From positions 1-64,000 of the forward strand of contig DYPH01000013.1 in assembly GCA_020720045.1 (NCBI GenBank): a DNA stretch of 64,000 bases, given 5' to 3'. Of the stretch, positions 17,255 through 26,134 are shown piece by piece; the first letter of the stretch is position 1, and each line of letters starts with the position of its first letter. Made by a program: the position numbers and the translations under genes. The stretch is from Sorangium cellulosum. GTDB lineage: Bacteria > Myxococcota_A > Polyangia > Polyangiales > Polyangiaceae. The notes beneath the pieces are model-generated. The model was given only the letters and a program-made list of their open reading frames with translations, was not told where the DNA came from and ran no database searches.

Positions 17255-18307
17255 TTGATTAAATACCTCGGATCGAAGCGGACGCTGCTCCCTGCGATCC
17301 TTGAGGTCTTTGCCTCCCTCGAAGGGGCGACGCGGGTTCTCGATCTCTTTTCGGGGACCGCCCGCGTCGGCCATGCGGCAAAGAAGGCCGGCTATCAGGT
17401 CATTTCCAACGACCACAACGCCTACGCGCACACGCTCGCGACCTGCTACGTCGAAGCCGATCGGGAAGCGATCGAGGTCGATGCGCTTCGCCTGATTGAG
17501 GAGTTTAACGCGCTTCCTGGGCGTCCCGGATATGTCACGAAGACATTCTGTGAGGATGCTCGGTTTTTTCAGCCAAAGAATGGTGAAAGAATCGACGCGA
17601 TCCGCGAGGAAATTGCTCGAAAGAGCCTCCCCCGTGATCTCGAAGCGGTGCTCCTCGTGGCCCTGATGGAAGCGGCCGACCGCGTCGACTCGACGACGGG
17701 CCTACAGATGGCCTACCTCAAGCAGTGGGCAACCCGATCCAACCGGGATTTAACCCTTCGCCTCCCCGATGTACTCCCGCGCGCTGCCCATGGTGGTGGC
17801 GAGGCGCTCGGGCTCGACGCCCTCGAGGCGGCGGCGTCCCGCGAAGTCGATATCGCCTACCTCGATCCGCCCTACAATCATCATTCATACTTGGCGAATT
17901 ATCACATCTGGGAATCGCTGGTTCGCTGGGACAAACCGGAGGCTTTTGGGATCGCTCAGAAGCGCATCGATGTGCGGTCGCGCCCGAGCCGCTTCAATCG
18001 GAAACGGGAGTGTCGGGAGGCGCTTGCCGCGGTCGTTGGTGCCGTTCGCGCGCGCTTTCTCGTCGTGTCGTTCTCTGATGAGGGGTTCCTCACGCGCGCC
18101 GAGATCGAGGCGATCCTCGCCACGCGTGGGGAAGTCTCAGTGATTGAACACGATTTTGCTCGCTACGTCGGCGCTCGAATCGGCATTTTCAACCGGCAGG
18201 GCGAGAAGGTCGGTGCGGTCGGCAAACTGCGGAATACCGAGTATCTCTTCGTCGTTCGCATCGCCGACGTCGGCAGAAAATCCTCACGGCGCCGCAAGAA
18301 ACCCTGA
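17255..18307 (+). CDS. D12-class DNA adenine N6-methyltransferase, solitary
   Basis: A 350-aa Dam-like methyltransferase. It starts with the class-D12 N-terminus (IKYLGSKRTLLP), then motif I for AdoMet (VLDLFSGTARVGHAAK) near residue 28 and catalytic motif IV DPPYN near 206. The basic C-terminus (RKSSRRRKKP) may contact DNA. It starts with TTG, preceded by AGGA 8-12 bp upstream. No restriction endonuclease gene lies beside it, so it may be an orphan epigenetic methylase. The recognition sequence cannot be inferred. Confidence 0.88.
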   Translation: MIKYLGSKRTLLPAILEVFASLEGATRVLDLFSGTARVGHAAKKAGYQVISNDHNAYAHTLATCYVEADREAIEVDALRLIEEFNALPGRPGYVTKTFCEDARFFQPKNGERIDAIREEIARKSLPRDLEAVLLVALMEAADRVDSTTGLQMAYLKQWATRSNRDLTLRLPDVLPRAAHGGGEALGLDALEAAASREVDIAYLDPPYNHHSYLANYHIWESLVRWDKPEAFGIAQKRIDVRSRPSRFNRKRECREALAAVVGAVRARFLVVSFSDEGFLTRAEIEAILATRGEVSVIEHDFARYVGARIGIFNRQGEKVGAVGKLRNTEYLFVVRIADVGRKSSRRRKKP

Positions 18308-18375
18308 AGATTTCTTCAAAAGTGGGGAACGTGAGCCCTCGACGACGAGTGATTTCTGGGTAAGTGTGCGCCGCC

Positions 18376-19815
18376 ATGCGCCCGCAGCTCCTCCGCGCCA
18401 CCCGCGCCTTTTCCGTTTGCCTCGCTATCGCCGCCCCCGCCCTGGCCTGCTCCTCGGTCGACGACGGCGTCGATCTAGGGAACTCCGCGGCGCCGATCAT
18501 CAACGGCAAGGCAGACACGGCCCACCCAGGGGTCGTCTTCATCGGGATCGACTCGGCCGACGGTTTCGGAGGCTGCTCCGGTTCCATCGTAGACGTCGAT
18601 ACGGCGTCCGGGGTCGGGCTCGTCCTCACGGCGGGCCATTGTGTCACGCCGGGCAAGCCTACCATTGTGCTCATGGGCAATGATATCAGTTCGCCTACCG
18701 CGAAGCGCTTTGAGGTACTCGACTACGCCCATCATTCGAAGTACCCGGCCGACCTACGCTACGATTTCGGTATGATTCGTATTCTCGGTGTGGACGCATC
18801 GACGCCGAAACTCACGATGGTTCCGTCGACGACGGACGGCGTTGCTGCCGGCGTTCGCGTTACGAACGTGGGATACGGACTCACCCACCGTCCGAGCCAG
18901 TCGGGGGCCGACAATAGCGTTCGCAACACGACGACGGTCTCGATTTCGAGCGTCCAACAGATTGATATTCATTATTCGTTTGGCGGGACCGGCACCTGCT
19001 CTGGCGACAGCGGCGGCCCCGCGATCATCACCACCGGCGGCAGCGAAAAGATCGTGGGCGTCGTTTCGCGCGGCGACCAAGATTGCGCTGGTGACAGCAT
19101 TGATGCTCGTCTCTCTTACGGCTTTGACTTCATCAACCAGCAGCTCGCGCTTCCCGCACCGGCCGAGACTTGCGACATCTGTGCGCGCCGAGCCGGCTCA
19201 GGAAATAACGTTTGTGCGAAGCGGCTCGATAGCTGTTTCGGGGATGCCGATTGCAAGGGCCTCTACGACTGCCTCGTCGGATGTTCTGGCATTTCCTGCC
19301 AGATCGCGTGCTCCAAGAAGTTTCCGGCGGGAAACGGGCCGCTCCTCGCCTGGCAAGCGTGCTCCTGCGCAGAAGCATGCACGACGAAGTGTGCCGGGAG
19401 CAGCGCCTGCGCCTCGATCCCAGCGTGCGTCGGAGACACCGGGTCTGGCGCGTGCGGGACGTGCACGAAATCGAGCTGCTGTGCGGAGACCGCAAACGCG
19501 GCTCGCGACAAGATCGGCAATCAATGCCTCACGAATCCGGCGATGGTCGGCTGCAGCACCAACCGCGCGTACCAGGCGCTCGTGAGCTGCAAAGCGACCA
19601 AGTGCAACTCGGACTGTACCGCGCCGACCGACCCAGGCACCGATCCCGATCCCGGCACAGATCCCGGCACCGAACCCGGCGAGACCGTTACGACCACGAC
19701 GACAGGCTGCAGCGTCGTCGCCAGCGGACGATCTGCGTCCACAAACTCCCTCTTCGCGACGCTCGCCGTCGCGATCGGTCTCGTCGCCGTAGCCCGTCGC
19801 CGAGCTCGCCCATGA
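18376..19815 (+). CDS. Secreted trypsin-like serine protease, Cys-rich, MYXO-CTERM-like tail
   Basis: A 479-aa S1 protease. A signal segment ends in the lipobox-like LACS. The propeptide junction PIINGK resembles the activation site of trypsins. The triad is His88 (LTAGHC), Asp130 (RYDFGMIRI) and Ser212 (SGDSGGP). Residues about 255-420 hold a dense Cys-rich region, then a Pro/Asp/Gly repeat linker, and a Cys-hydrophobic-basic tail (VARRRARP) of the MYXO-CTERM type. The ATG at 18376 is preferred to a GTG at 18364. It overlaps the next gene by 4 bp. It is a second, differently built relative of the protease at 1042. Confidence 0.88.
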   Translation: MRPQLLRATRAFSVCLAIAAPALACSSVDDGVDLGNSAAPIINGKADTAHPGVVFIGIDSADGFGGCSGSIVDVDTASGVGLVLTAGHCVTPGKPTIVLMGNDISSPTAKRFEVLDYAHHSKYPADLRYDFGMIRILGVDASTPKLTMVPSTTDGVAAGVRVTNVGYGLTHRPSQSGADNSVRNTTTVSISSVQQIDIHYSFGGTGTCSGDSGGPAIITTGGSEKIVGVVSRGDQDCAGDSIDARLSYGFDFINQQLALPAPAETCDICARRAGSGNNVCAKRLDSCFGDADCKGLYDCLVGCSGISCQIACSKKFPAGNGPLLAWQACSCAEACTTKCAGSSACASIPACVGDTGSGACGTCTKSSCCAETANAARDKIGNQCLTNPAMVGCSTNRAYQALVSCKATKCNSDCTAPTDPGTDPDPGTDPGTEPGETVTTTTTGCSVVASGRSASTNSLFATLAVAIGLVAVARRRARP

Positions 19816-20192
19816 CGGACGTGCGCACACTCCGAGGGCTCGGCGCTTCGCCGGGCGTCGCCAAGGGGCGTCTGAAGCTGCTGGCCCGCGGGGAGTCGCT
19901 AACCGGTGCGGCGCTTGCCGGGACGTATGTACTCTGCACGGAAGATTCCACCTTTTGCGAGCTTGCATCGATCCAGTCGGCAGCGGCGTTGGTGCTCCTC
20001 CGCGCAGGTGCGACGGCAGAGGGGGCCATCGTCGCACGCAGCTTCGGCAAGCCCTGTGTTGTCGGGTTTCCTGAGCTTCACGTCGTCGTCACGGCGACGG
20101 GAAAATCCCTCGTGATGCGCGATGGAATCGCGTTTCCGGATGGCACCGAGGTGCACATCGACGCTGCCCGTGGTCTGCTCCTTCTCGGCTAG
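19812..20192 (+). CDS. Stand-alone PEP-utiliser swivelling domain, catalytic His replaced
   Basis: A 126-aa single-domain protein resembling the phosphohistidine swivelling domain of PEP synthase and pyruvate phosphate dikinase. The conserved block reads GATAEGAIVARSFGKPCVVG (residues about 65-84); in active domains the corresponding segment is close to GGxTSHAAIxARxxGIPxVVG, so the phosphorylated His is a Glu here and phosphotransfer is unlikely. It may act as a structural or binding domain. It overlaps the protease stop by 4 bp and lies 56 bp upstream of the Ser/Thr kinase. Confidence 0.7.
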   Translation: MTDVRTLRGLGASPGVAKGRLKLLARGESLTGAALAGTYVLCTEDSTFCELASIQSAAALVLLRAGATAEGAIVARSFGKPCVVGFPELHVVVTATGKSLVMRDGIAFPDGTEVHIDAARGLLLLG

Positions 20193-20248
20193 CACCGGAC
20201 GACAAACGATCCGCGCGCGGGCCGTTGAGCGCGTGGTAGCTTCATCCC

Positions 20249-21733
20249 ATGAGCGGCGTCCCTCTCCGCGACCGCGCAAAGCAGCGCATCGGTACCGTCC
20301 TCAAGGACAAGTGGCGCCTCGACGCGCTCCTCGGCGTCGGCGGAACGGCGGCCGTCTATGCTGGCACGCATCGGAATGGCAAAGTCGCCGCCGTTAAGGT
20401 GCTTCGCCCCGAACTTGCCGGACACGAAGAGATCGTTACGCGGTTTCTTCGCGAAGGGTACGTCGCCAACAAAATCAATCACCGCGGCGTCGTTGAGGTG
20501 ATTGATGACGATCGTGCTGACGACGGTTCCGTCTTCCTCGTGATGGAACTCCTCCAGGGGACTTCCCTGGAAAATTACTCGCGGGGCGGGGAGAGGCTAC
20601 CGATCGCCGAGTCGTTGCGCGTCGTAGATGAATTGCTGGATGTGCTTACGCACGCACATCCGCTTGGCATCGTTCATCGTGACATCAAGCCGGCCAACAT
20701 TTTTCTGACGACTGCCGGTCAGGTGAAGGTTCTCGATTTTGGAATCGCGCGTCTCGTTGAGAGCGCCGATCATGCCCACACGCAAACCGGGACGGCGATT
20801 GGGACGCCTGGGTACATGCCGCCGGAACAGGCGCGTGGTCGATGGAACCTCGTCGACGGACGCACCGATCTTTGGGCCGCCGGGGCGACGCTCTACGCGC
20901 TTCTTGCTGGCCATCGCCCGCGGCGCGCCGAGACGGTGCAGGAGGAACTGCTCCTCGCGATGACGCAGCCGATCCCTTCGATCGCCCTTGCGGTTCCGTC
21001 CTTGCATCCTGCACTGATCGCGTTTGTCGACAAATCTATCTCCTTTGAGATGGACGCACGCTTCCCAGACGCCGCTGCAATGCAGGCGGCTCTTGAGGAG
21101 GTTCGTGCTCAACTTCGTGAAGGAAATCCTACGTCTGCAGGGGGATGGGACACCGGTCGCGAAGTCTTCAACGGCCATTCTTTTCCACCACCGGCCCCCT
21201 CACGCCCGTCGCTCCCTGGCAGTTCCTCGGGCGCATTCCCCGCCCGCGAAGCAGAACCAGGTTCGATTTCGGGGGCCAGCGGCCCCGGGTCGATTTCGAT
21301 TTCTCACGTGGGTCCTCCGTCTTTCGCGACCGGGGGCCCGATGATGGTCAGTCAGCCACCCCCGGACGCTGCGCCGCGATCGGGCAACGGAATTCTGATT
21401 GCTGTCGGCCTCGGCGCCCTGCTGGTCGTCGGGGTTGGCGGGACGATCCTCGTGCGCGCCCTCGCCGCGACTCCGACGACCGGCGCCGCTTCCGCAACCG
21501 CGTCGGCGCCGCCAGCCGCGTCGTTGACCTCCCCGGCGCCGACGGCGGCGCTGTCGGCGGTGCCACCGCCGTCGGTTCCCGCGGCGCCGCCAGCGCTACT
21601 GCCCTCGGTCGCGTCGTCGACGGCGGCTCCCGTCCCTGGCACGCAGGCTCCCGCCACGCCAACCAAGAAGCCGCCGACGAACTCCGGAAAGCCGACGAAG
21701 CCGGTCGATCCCCTCGACATGGGCCCGCACTGA
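20249..21733 (+). CDS. PknB-type Ser/Thr protein kinase, single-pass
   Basis: A 494-aa eukaryotic-like kinase. The kinase domain (about residues 22-290) has the glycine loop GVGGTAAVYAG, the ATP-anchoring Lys in VAAVKVLR, the catalytic HRDIKPAN, DFGIARL and the GTPGYMPPEQARG activation segment. A Pro/Ser-rich juxtamembrane linker follows, then a hydrophobic helix (about residues 378-400), and a Pro/Ala/Thr-rich extracytoplasmic tail with no recognised sensor domain. The next gene encodes a secreted/membrane TPR protein, a frequent neighbour of such kinases in Myxococcota. Confidence 0.93.
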   Translation: MSGVPLRDRAKQRIGTVLKDKWRLDALLGVGGTAAVYAGTHRNGKVAAVKVLRPELAGHEEIVTRFLREGYVANKINHRGVVEVIDDDRADDGSVFLVMELLQGTSLENYSRGGERLPIAESLRVVDELLDVLTHAHPLGIVHRDIKPANIFLTTAGQVKVLDFGIARLVESADHAHTQTGTAIGTPGYMPPEQARGRWNLVDGRTDLWAAGATLYALLAGHRPRRAETVQEELLLAMTQPIPSIALAVPSLHPALIAFVDKSISFEMDARFPDAAAMQAALEEVRAQLREGNPTSAGGWDTGREVFNGHSFPPPAPSRPSLPGSSSGAFPAREAEPGSISGASGPGSISISHVGPPSFATGGPMMVSQPPPDAAPRSGNGILIAVGLGALLVVGVGGTILVRALAATPTTGAASATASAPPAASLTSPAPTAALSAVPPPSVPAAPPALLPSVASSTAAPVPGTQAPATPTKKPPTNSGKPTKPVDPLDMGPH

Positions 21734-21760
21734 GCAGCCGCTCTTTTACCGAGAATATAC

Positions 21761-22783
21761 ATGCAGTTTCGCGCCCGTCTGTTCGCTGCGGTCTCCGCTT
21801 CGGTTGTTTCGATCGTCCTTCTCGGCGCACCGGTCGCGGGCGCCGAAGATGCAACGAGTCTCTTCAACGATGGGCGCGCTGCTGCGAAGTCAGGAAATTA
21901 TCTGGTCGCGCGCCAGAAATTCGAAGCGGCCTTCAAGCTCGATCCGGCGCCAGGGACGCTGCTCAACCTCGCCGATTGCGACGAGCACCTCGGGCACGTT
22001 CTTGAGGCGGTAAAGAGCTATCGGCTCGCGGCGGCCGCCTTCCCGGCGAAGGACCCTCGGCGGCCCTACGCGGTAAAGAAAGTCGCCGAGACGGAGAAGA
22101 AGATCGCGCATTTGTCGCTCGCTCTCCCCGCTGAGCTCCCCGCCGACGCGACCATCGTTCGCGACGGTGCCGTCCTTCCACGTGCCACTGCGACCGATAG
22201 CGTGGAGGTCGATCCGGGGCCCCACGAGGCGAAGATCGTCGCTGCCGGCCATAAGGAAGCACCCGCGACCGTCGTCCTCGGCGAGGGGGAATCAAAGACG
22301 CTTTCGCTCACCCTCGGTCCTGCGGAAATCGCGGTTTCTACAAAGGTGGAACCTCCGAAGAATACCTACGAAGATGTTCGTCCGCCGCCAGGAAATTCCC
22401 AAAAAACAGCCGCTTACGGTGCGATCGGTGTCGGTGCTGCCGGCATTGTTCTTGGTGCTGTTACCGGGATTGTCGCATTGTCGGCGGCAAGTACCTACAA
22501 AGAGGGGAAAGACTCGGGCGACTGCGTCGTCCCCGCTGGGGGCACGGCGGCGCGCTGCGCGAGTTCCCGTTACGTCGATGCCTACAACCGGGCAGGTACC
22601 TTTTCGACGGTGAGCACCATCGCGTGGATTGCCGGTGCTGTCGTTGGGGCCGGGGGCGTCGTGCTCCTCGTGACCGCGCCGCGCTCGGATGTACCGTCGA
22701 AAACAGGGGCGTCGCCCACCCTCGGTGTCACCCCCGTCGTTGGACCGGGGCTCGCCGGCGCAAGCTTTTCGGGCTCCTTCTAG
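21761..22783 (+). CDS. TPR and PEGA-like membrane protein
   Basis: A 340-aa exported protein. The signal peptide ends at AGAED. Residues about 28-105 look like tetratricopeptide repeats (FNDGRAAAKSGNYLVARQKFEAAFKLDP; LNLADCDEHLGHVLEAVKSYRLA). A beta-rich segment follows, with DPGPHEAKIVAAGHKEAPATVVLGEGE, like a PEGA domain that projects from the envelope. Two C-terminal hydrophobic helices (about 220-245 and 285-308) flank a Cys-containing loop. It lies 28 bp after the kinase stop. The role is probably structural or in signalling at the envelope; this is inference. Confidence 0.75.
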   Translation: MQFRARLFAAVSASVVSIVLLGAPVAGAEDATSLFNDGRAAAKSGNYLVARQKFEAAFKLDPAPGTLLNLADCDEHLGHVLEAVKSYRLAAAAFPAKDPRRPYAVKKVAETEKKIAHLSLALPAELPADATIVRDGAVLPRATATDSVEVDPGPHEAKIVAAGHKEAPATVVLGEGESKTLSLTLGPAEIAVSTKVEPPKNTYEDVRPPPGNSQKTAAYGAIGVGAAGIVLGAVTGIVALSAASTYKEGKDSGDCVVPAGGTAARCASSRYVDAYNRAGTFSTVSTIAWIAGAVVGAGGVVLLVTAPRSDVPSKTGASPTLGVTPVVGPGLAGASFSGSF

Positions 22784-22807
22784 CGGGACCTGTATTAGAG
22801 CCGCGCC

Positions 22808-23506
22808 ATGGAATCGTTCCGCGAAGCGCTCGGCTTTCTCTTCCAGGCTCACCCGTGGCACGGCGTCCCCGTCGGCGAAGACGCGCCGGATGTCGTGACT
22901 TCTTATGTAGAAATCGTCCCGACGGACACCGTCAAGTACGAGCTCGACAAGCGCACCGGCCTCCTCAAGATCGATCGCCCCCAGAAGTTTTCGAACATCT
23001 GCCCGACCGTCTACGGCTTCGTCCCGCAGACCCTCTGCGGCCCGAAGGTGGCTGCACTCTGCATGGAATCGACTGGGCGCGTTGGGATCGTCGGCGACGA
23101 CGACCCGCTCGATATCTGCATCCTGACCGAGCGCCACATCCCCCACGGCAACATCCTCGTCCGCGTCGTTCCGATCGGCGGCCTCCGCATGATCGACCAC
23201 AATGAGGCCGACGACAAAATCATCGCCGTCCTGGAAGGGGATGCCGTCTTCGGGGGCATTCGCGACATCGCCGCCTGCCCGCCGGCTCTCGTCGAGCGCT
23301 TGAAGCACTACTTCCTCACCTACAAGCAGGCGCCGAATGGTCCGCGCCCCTGCGAGATCGTAGAGACCTACGGTCGCGCGGAAGCGATTGAAGTCATTCG
23401 GCAAAGCCGCGCCGACTATGAGGCCGAGTACGGCGATCTCGAAGCGGCCCTCGATGACTACGGCCGCAAAGGGCTTCGTTCGGTCCTCCCCCGGTTCATC
23501 AAGTAA
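22808..23506 (+). CDS. ppa: Inorganic pyrophosphatase, family I
   Basis: A 232-aa cytoplasmic enzyme hydrolysing pyrophosphate to two phosphates with magnesium. Family I features include KYELDKRTGLLKIDRP near residue 47, the CPTVYGFVPQT region, and the metal-binding signature DDDPLDICIL near 98, followed by DDKIIAV. It is longer than the approximately 175-aa E. coli enzyme because of an N-terminal extension and a helical end. The last 8 bp overlap the convergent decarboxylase gene. Confidence 0.93.
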   Translation: MESFREALGFLFQAHPWHGVPVGEDAPDVVTSYVEIVPTDTVKYELDKRTGLLKIDRPQKFSNICPTVYGFVPQTLCGPKVAALCMESTGRVGIVGDDDPLDICILTERHIPHGNILVRVVPIGGLRMIDHNEADDKIIAVLEGDAVFGGIRDIAACPPALVERLKHYFLTYKQAPNGPRPCEIVETYGRAEAIEVIRQSRADYEAEYGDLEAALDDYGRKGLRSVLPRFIK

Positions 23507-24731
23507 GTTTTCTGTAGAATGCACCGATCGCAACGGCGAGCCCTTCGAGGGCGTCGTCGGGGATCGCGTGGTCAAAGAGCCCGATGCGCACCCCCAGCTT
23601 CCCGCTGGCGAAGCGTACCGGGCTCGTTCGGTATTTGCAGGATGCAAGCGCTTCGCCGAGGGCCGCCGCCCCGCCGCGGCCGGTTTCGGCAAGGGTGACG
23701 ATCGGGAGCGGGGCATCGGCGATGGCGACCCCTTCGCGGCGGAGCGCCGCACGCAAACGCTCCGCCCGGCGGAACGCATCACCCACGAGCGTCGCGAAGC
23801 CGCTGGCTCCGAGCGCGGCAAGAAGGGCCACGAGCGGGAGGGCGATCGCCCCTCGCGACCAGGGAATTCCCTGGGCCCAGGGCGGATCGTCCTCCTTCGG
23901 CACGTAGGCGGCGTCGACGCGGAGGGCGTTCCCACGAGGACGTTCTGTGTAGAGTACACCGAGGCCGAGCGGGCAGTGGAAGGTCTTGTGGGGGTCGACG
24001 GAGACCGACGAACAGCGGCGGAAACGGGCGCGCCACGCGTCGCCGTCGGGGCCGAAGGGGAGGATTCCGCCCCAGGCTGCGTCGGCGTGGAGCCAGAGGC
24101 GCCGGCTCGCGGCAATGGTGGCGAGGCGGTCGAGATCGTCGAGGGCGCCGTCAACGGTCGTCCCGACCGTCGCGACGATCGCGAGCGGCGTGAACCCGGC
24201 CGCCAGATCCTTTCCGATGCGGTCGGTGAGGTCGTTCGGATCGATGGCGCCGTCGTCGCGGAGGCGGACGCGGACGATCGCGTCGTCGCCAAGGCCGAGG
24301 AGCCGCGCCGCTTTCGCCACGGCGGCGTGCCCCTCCTGCGAAAGGTAAATCCTTACTTTTGCCGAAGAAATACCGCGCGTTCGGTAGTCAGGAATCGCGG
24401 CGTCGAGGGCATAGAAGAGGGCGACGAGGAGCGCCTCGGCGCCGCCGGAGGTCGGGAGAGCGCCCTTGGCGTCGGTCCCGAGGAGTTCGCCGAGCTGCGC
24501 GAGCACCTGTCGCTCTTCGGTGAGCCAGACGCCCGCCGAGCGAACAGTTGCATGCTGCACATTGTTTTCGACGGCGAGCCGCGCCCCGAAGAGGGCCGCC
24601 GGATGGGGCGTCGTCCGGCCGAGGGCGAAATCGAAGCCGTCCTGGGGGCGCCCGGAAGTGAGCCGCGCGGCGAGGCGTTCCAAGGGATTCTCCACGAACA
24701 AGCTCTCGTCTTTCGCGCCGTTTGCCGTCAT
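23499..24731 (-). CDS. PLP-dependent group II decarboxylase-like enzyme
   Basis: A 410-aa fold-type I enzyme of the aromatic amino-acid/glutamate decarboxylase group. Visible: PTSGGAEALLVALFYA near residue 94, the HADAAWGG motif near 214 (Asp pairing with the pyridine nitrogen), and the PLP Lys in SVDPHKTFHCPLGLG near 245. Substrate unknown; some members are cysteine or tyrosine decarboxylases. The ATG at 24731 has AAGGGA upstream and is preferred over 24752. It is divergent from the SUMF1-like gene. Confidence 0.85.
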   Translation of the reverse strand: MTANGAKDESLFVENPLERLAARLTSGRPQDGFDFALGRTTPHPAALFGARLAVENNVQHATVRSAGVWLTEERQVLAQLGELLGTDAKGALPTSGGAEALLVALFYALDAAIPDYRTRGISSAKVRIYLSQEGHAAVAKAARLLGLGDDAIVRVRLRDDGAIDPNDLTDRIGKDLAAGFTPLAIVATVGTTVDGALDDLDRLATIAASRRLWLHADAAWGGILPFGPDGDAWRARFRRCSSVSVDPHKTFHCPLGLGVLYTERPRGNALRVDAAYVPKEDDPPWAQGIPWSRGAIALPLVALLAALGASGFATLVGDAFRRAERLRAALRREGVAIADAPLPIVTLAETGRGGAAALGEALASCKYRTSPVRFASGKLGVRIGLFDHAIPDDALEGLAVAIGAFYRKLT

Positions 24732-24772
24732 GGTTCCCTTCTTACCGGACACCGACCCACGAGGAGTGCAGC

Positions 24773-26125
24773 TTGACTTCCCCCCGCGACCCCAACGACG
24801 AGCGCTACATCCCGCCGAGCCATCCGCCCGTCACAAATCGCGAAGATCCTAGGGAAATTCGCTTTCGTCGTCGTCGGCGCCGCATCGCGCTCGTGACGAC
24901 GGTCACGCTCGCGAGCCTCGCCGCCTACGGCACCTTCCGCGCGGCAAAAAGGTACCTCCTCGCCGACGGGGACATCGGCGCCGTCATCGCCGGCGAAGAA
25001 CGGGAAGCGCCCGATTTTCAATCGGTCGACAAGAAGCATTGGCAGGCGAAGAGTTCCACCCCTTCTGTGCCGACCGCGGTGACCGACGCGCGCGAAAAAA
25101 CGGCCGGCCGTTGCGCGCCGGGGATGGTTGCCGTCCGCGGAAAGATGATCACGGATCCCTACGGGAAGCAGAGCGAGGAGGTCGAGTCGCTGCAAAACGC
25201 CACCTGCGTTGACTGGATTTCGAAGGAATTCCCAGCGCGTTGCGCGAAGTTCGACAAAGACAAGTGGGCGGCGACCACCGCAAAGCTCCCCCGCAAGGAA
25301 CTTGCATTCTGCATTGACCGCTACGAGTACCCGAACGTCGAAGGGGAGAACCCGATGATCGTCGTCTCGTGGAACGAGGCGAAGGCGGTCTGCAAAAAGG
25401 GCGGAAAGCGCCTTTGTACCGAGGCGGAATGGACGTTTGCTTGCGAGGGTGAGGAAGGGCTCCCGTACCCCTACGGCTACGAGCGTGATGGGGAGGCGTG
25501 CGTGCTCGATCGCCCGTGGCACCCCTTCAAGCCAGATGCGCTTGCGCCTCGCGACGGCGAGCGTGCCCGCGAGGAGCTGGAGCGCCTCTGGGAGGCCGAT
25601 CCCTCGGGAAGCCACGCCAAATGCAAGAGCCCCTTTGGCGTCTACGACCTCACCGGCAACGTCGACGAGTGGACGACCTCCGTGCAGACTGCACCAAAAT
25701 ACAAATCGGTCCTCAAGGGGGGCTACTGGGGGCCGGTCCGCGCACGTTGCCGCCCGGCGACGCGGGCTCACGACGAGAATTTTGTAGCGTATCAGCAGAG
25801 TTTCCGCTGTTGCGCCGACGAACCGACCGGCGGTGCCGAGGTGGTCGCTGCCCCCGAGCCGTCGGTTGGCCGTGAGCCGCCGCTGCCGGTGCCGGCCGAC
25901 AGCGCCGCCCCGGTCGCATCGGCGCTTGTCGCCCCGGCGGCGGCAGGGGCCCCGGCGATTGCTGCCCGTGACGACGACGAAGAGGCCGCAATCGCGAAGA
26001 ACCCGCCCGTCAAGCTCCCGGCCGCCTGTAAGAACGAAATGGCGCCGAGCGATGCCGCCCCATTTACGCCGTTTGTATTTCTCGCAGCGGCGGCACTGTT
26101 AGGCCGCCTACGCCGGGAAAAATAG
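24773..26125 (+). CDS. SUMF1/formylglycine-generating-enzyme-like membrane-anchored protein
   Basis: A 450-aa protein with a short cytoplasmic, basic N-terminus, a TM helix (about residues 36-55), and a SUMF1-type domain at about 110-370: CIDRYEYPNVEGENP, VSWNEAKAVCKKGGKRLCTEAEW, CKSPFGVYDLTGNVDEW, KGGYWGPVRARCRPATRAH and the final SFRCC. A Pro/Ala-rich linker and a C-terminal hydrophobic helix with a basic end (LGRLRREK) follow. It is not clear that it has formylglycine activity rather than a binding role. A TTG start is chosen because GAGGAG lies at the ideal distance upstream (24761-24766) and no ATG or GTG fits. Confidence 0.82.
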   Translation: MTSPRDPNDERYIPPSHPPVTNREDPREIRFRRRRRRIALVTTVTLASLAAYGTFRAAKRYLLADGDIGAVIAGEEREAPDFQSVDKKHWQAKSSTPSVPTAVTDAREKTAGRCAPGMVAVRGKMITDPYGKQSEEVESLQNATCVDWISKEFPARCAKFDKDKWAATTAKLPRKELAFCIDRYEYPNVEGENPMIVVSWNEAKAVCKKGGKRLCTEAEWTFACEGEEGLPYPYGYERDGEACVLDRPWHPFKPDALAPRDGERAREELERLWEADPSGSHAKCKSPFGVYDLTGNVDEWTTSVQTAPKYKSVLKGGYWGPVRARCRPATRAHDENFVAYQQSFRCCADEPTGGAEVVAAPEPSVGREPPLPVPADSAAPVASALVAPAAAGAPAIAARDDDEEAAIAKNPPVKLPAACKNEMAPSDAAPFTPFVFLAAAALLGRLRREK

Positions 26126-26134
26126 CTGATAGAG

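Noticed and set aside
18305-18318. TGAAGA-TT-TCTTCA at the methylase stop codon
   Set aside because: Loop of two bases and AT-rich stem with no T tract; not a credible terminator.
23859-23874. Perfect 16-bp palindrome CCAGGGAATTCCCTGG inside the decarboxylase gene
   Set aside because: About three are expected by chance, it is fully coding, and no other copy was seen.
22292-24292. 666-aa minus-strand open frame across the pyrophosphatase and decarboxylase genes
   Set aside because: Low-complexity Arg/Ser-rich shadow of real genes on both strands; a common effect of high GC content.
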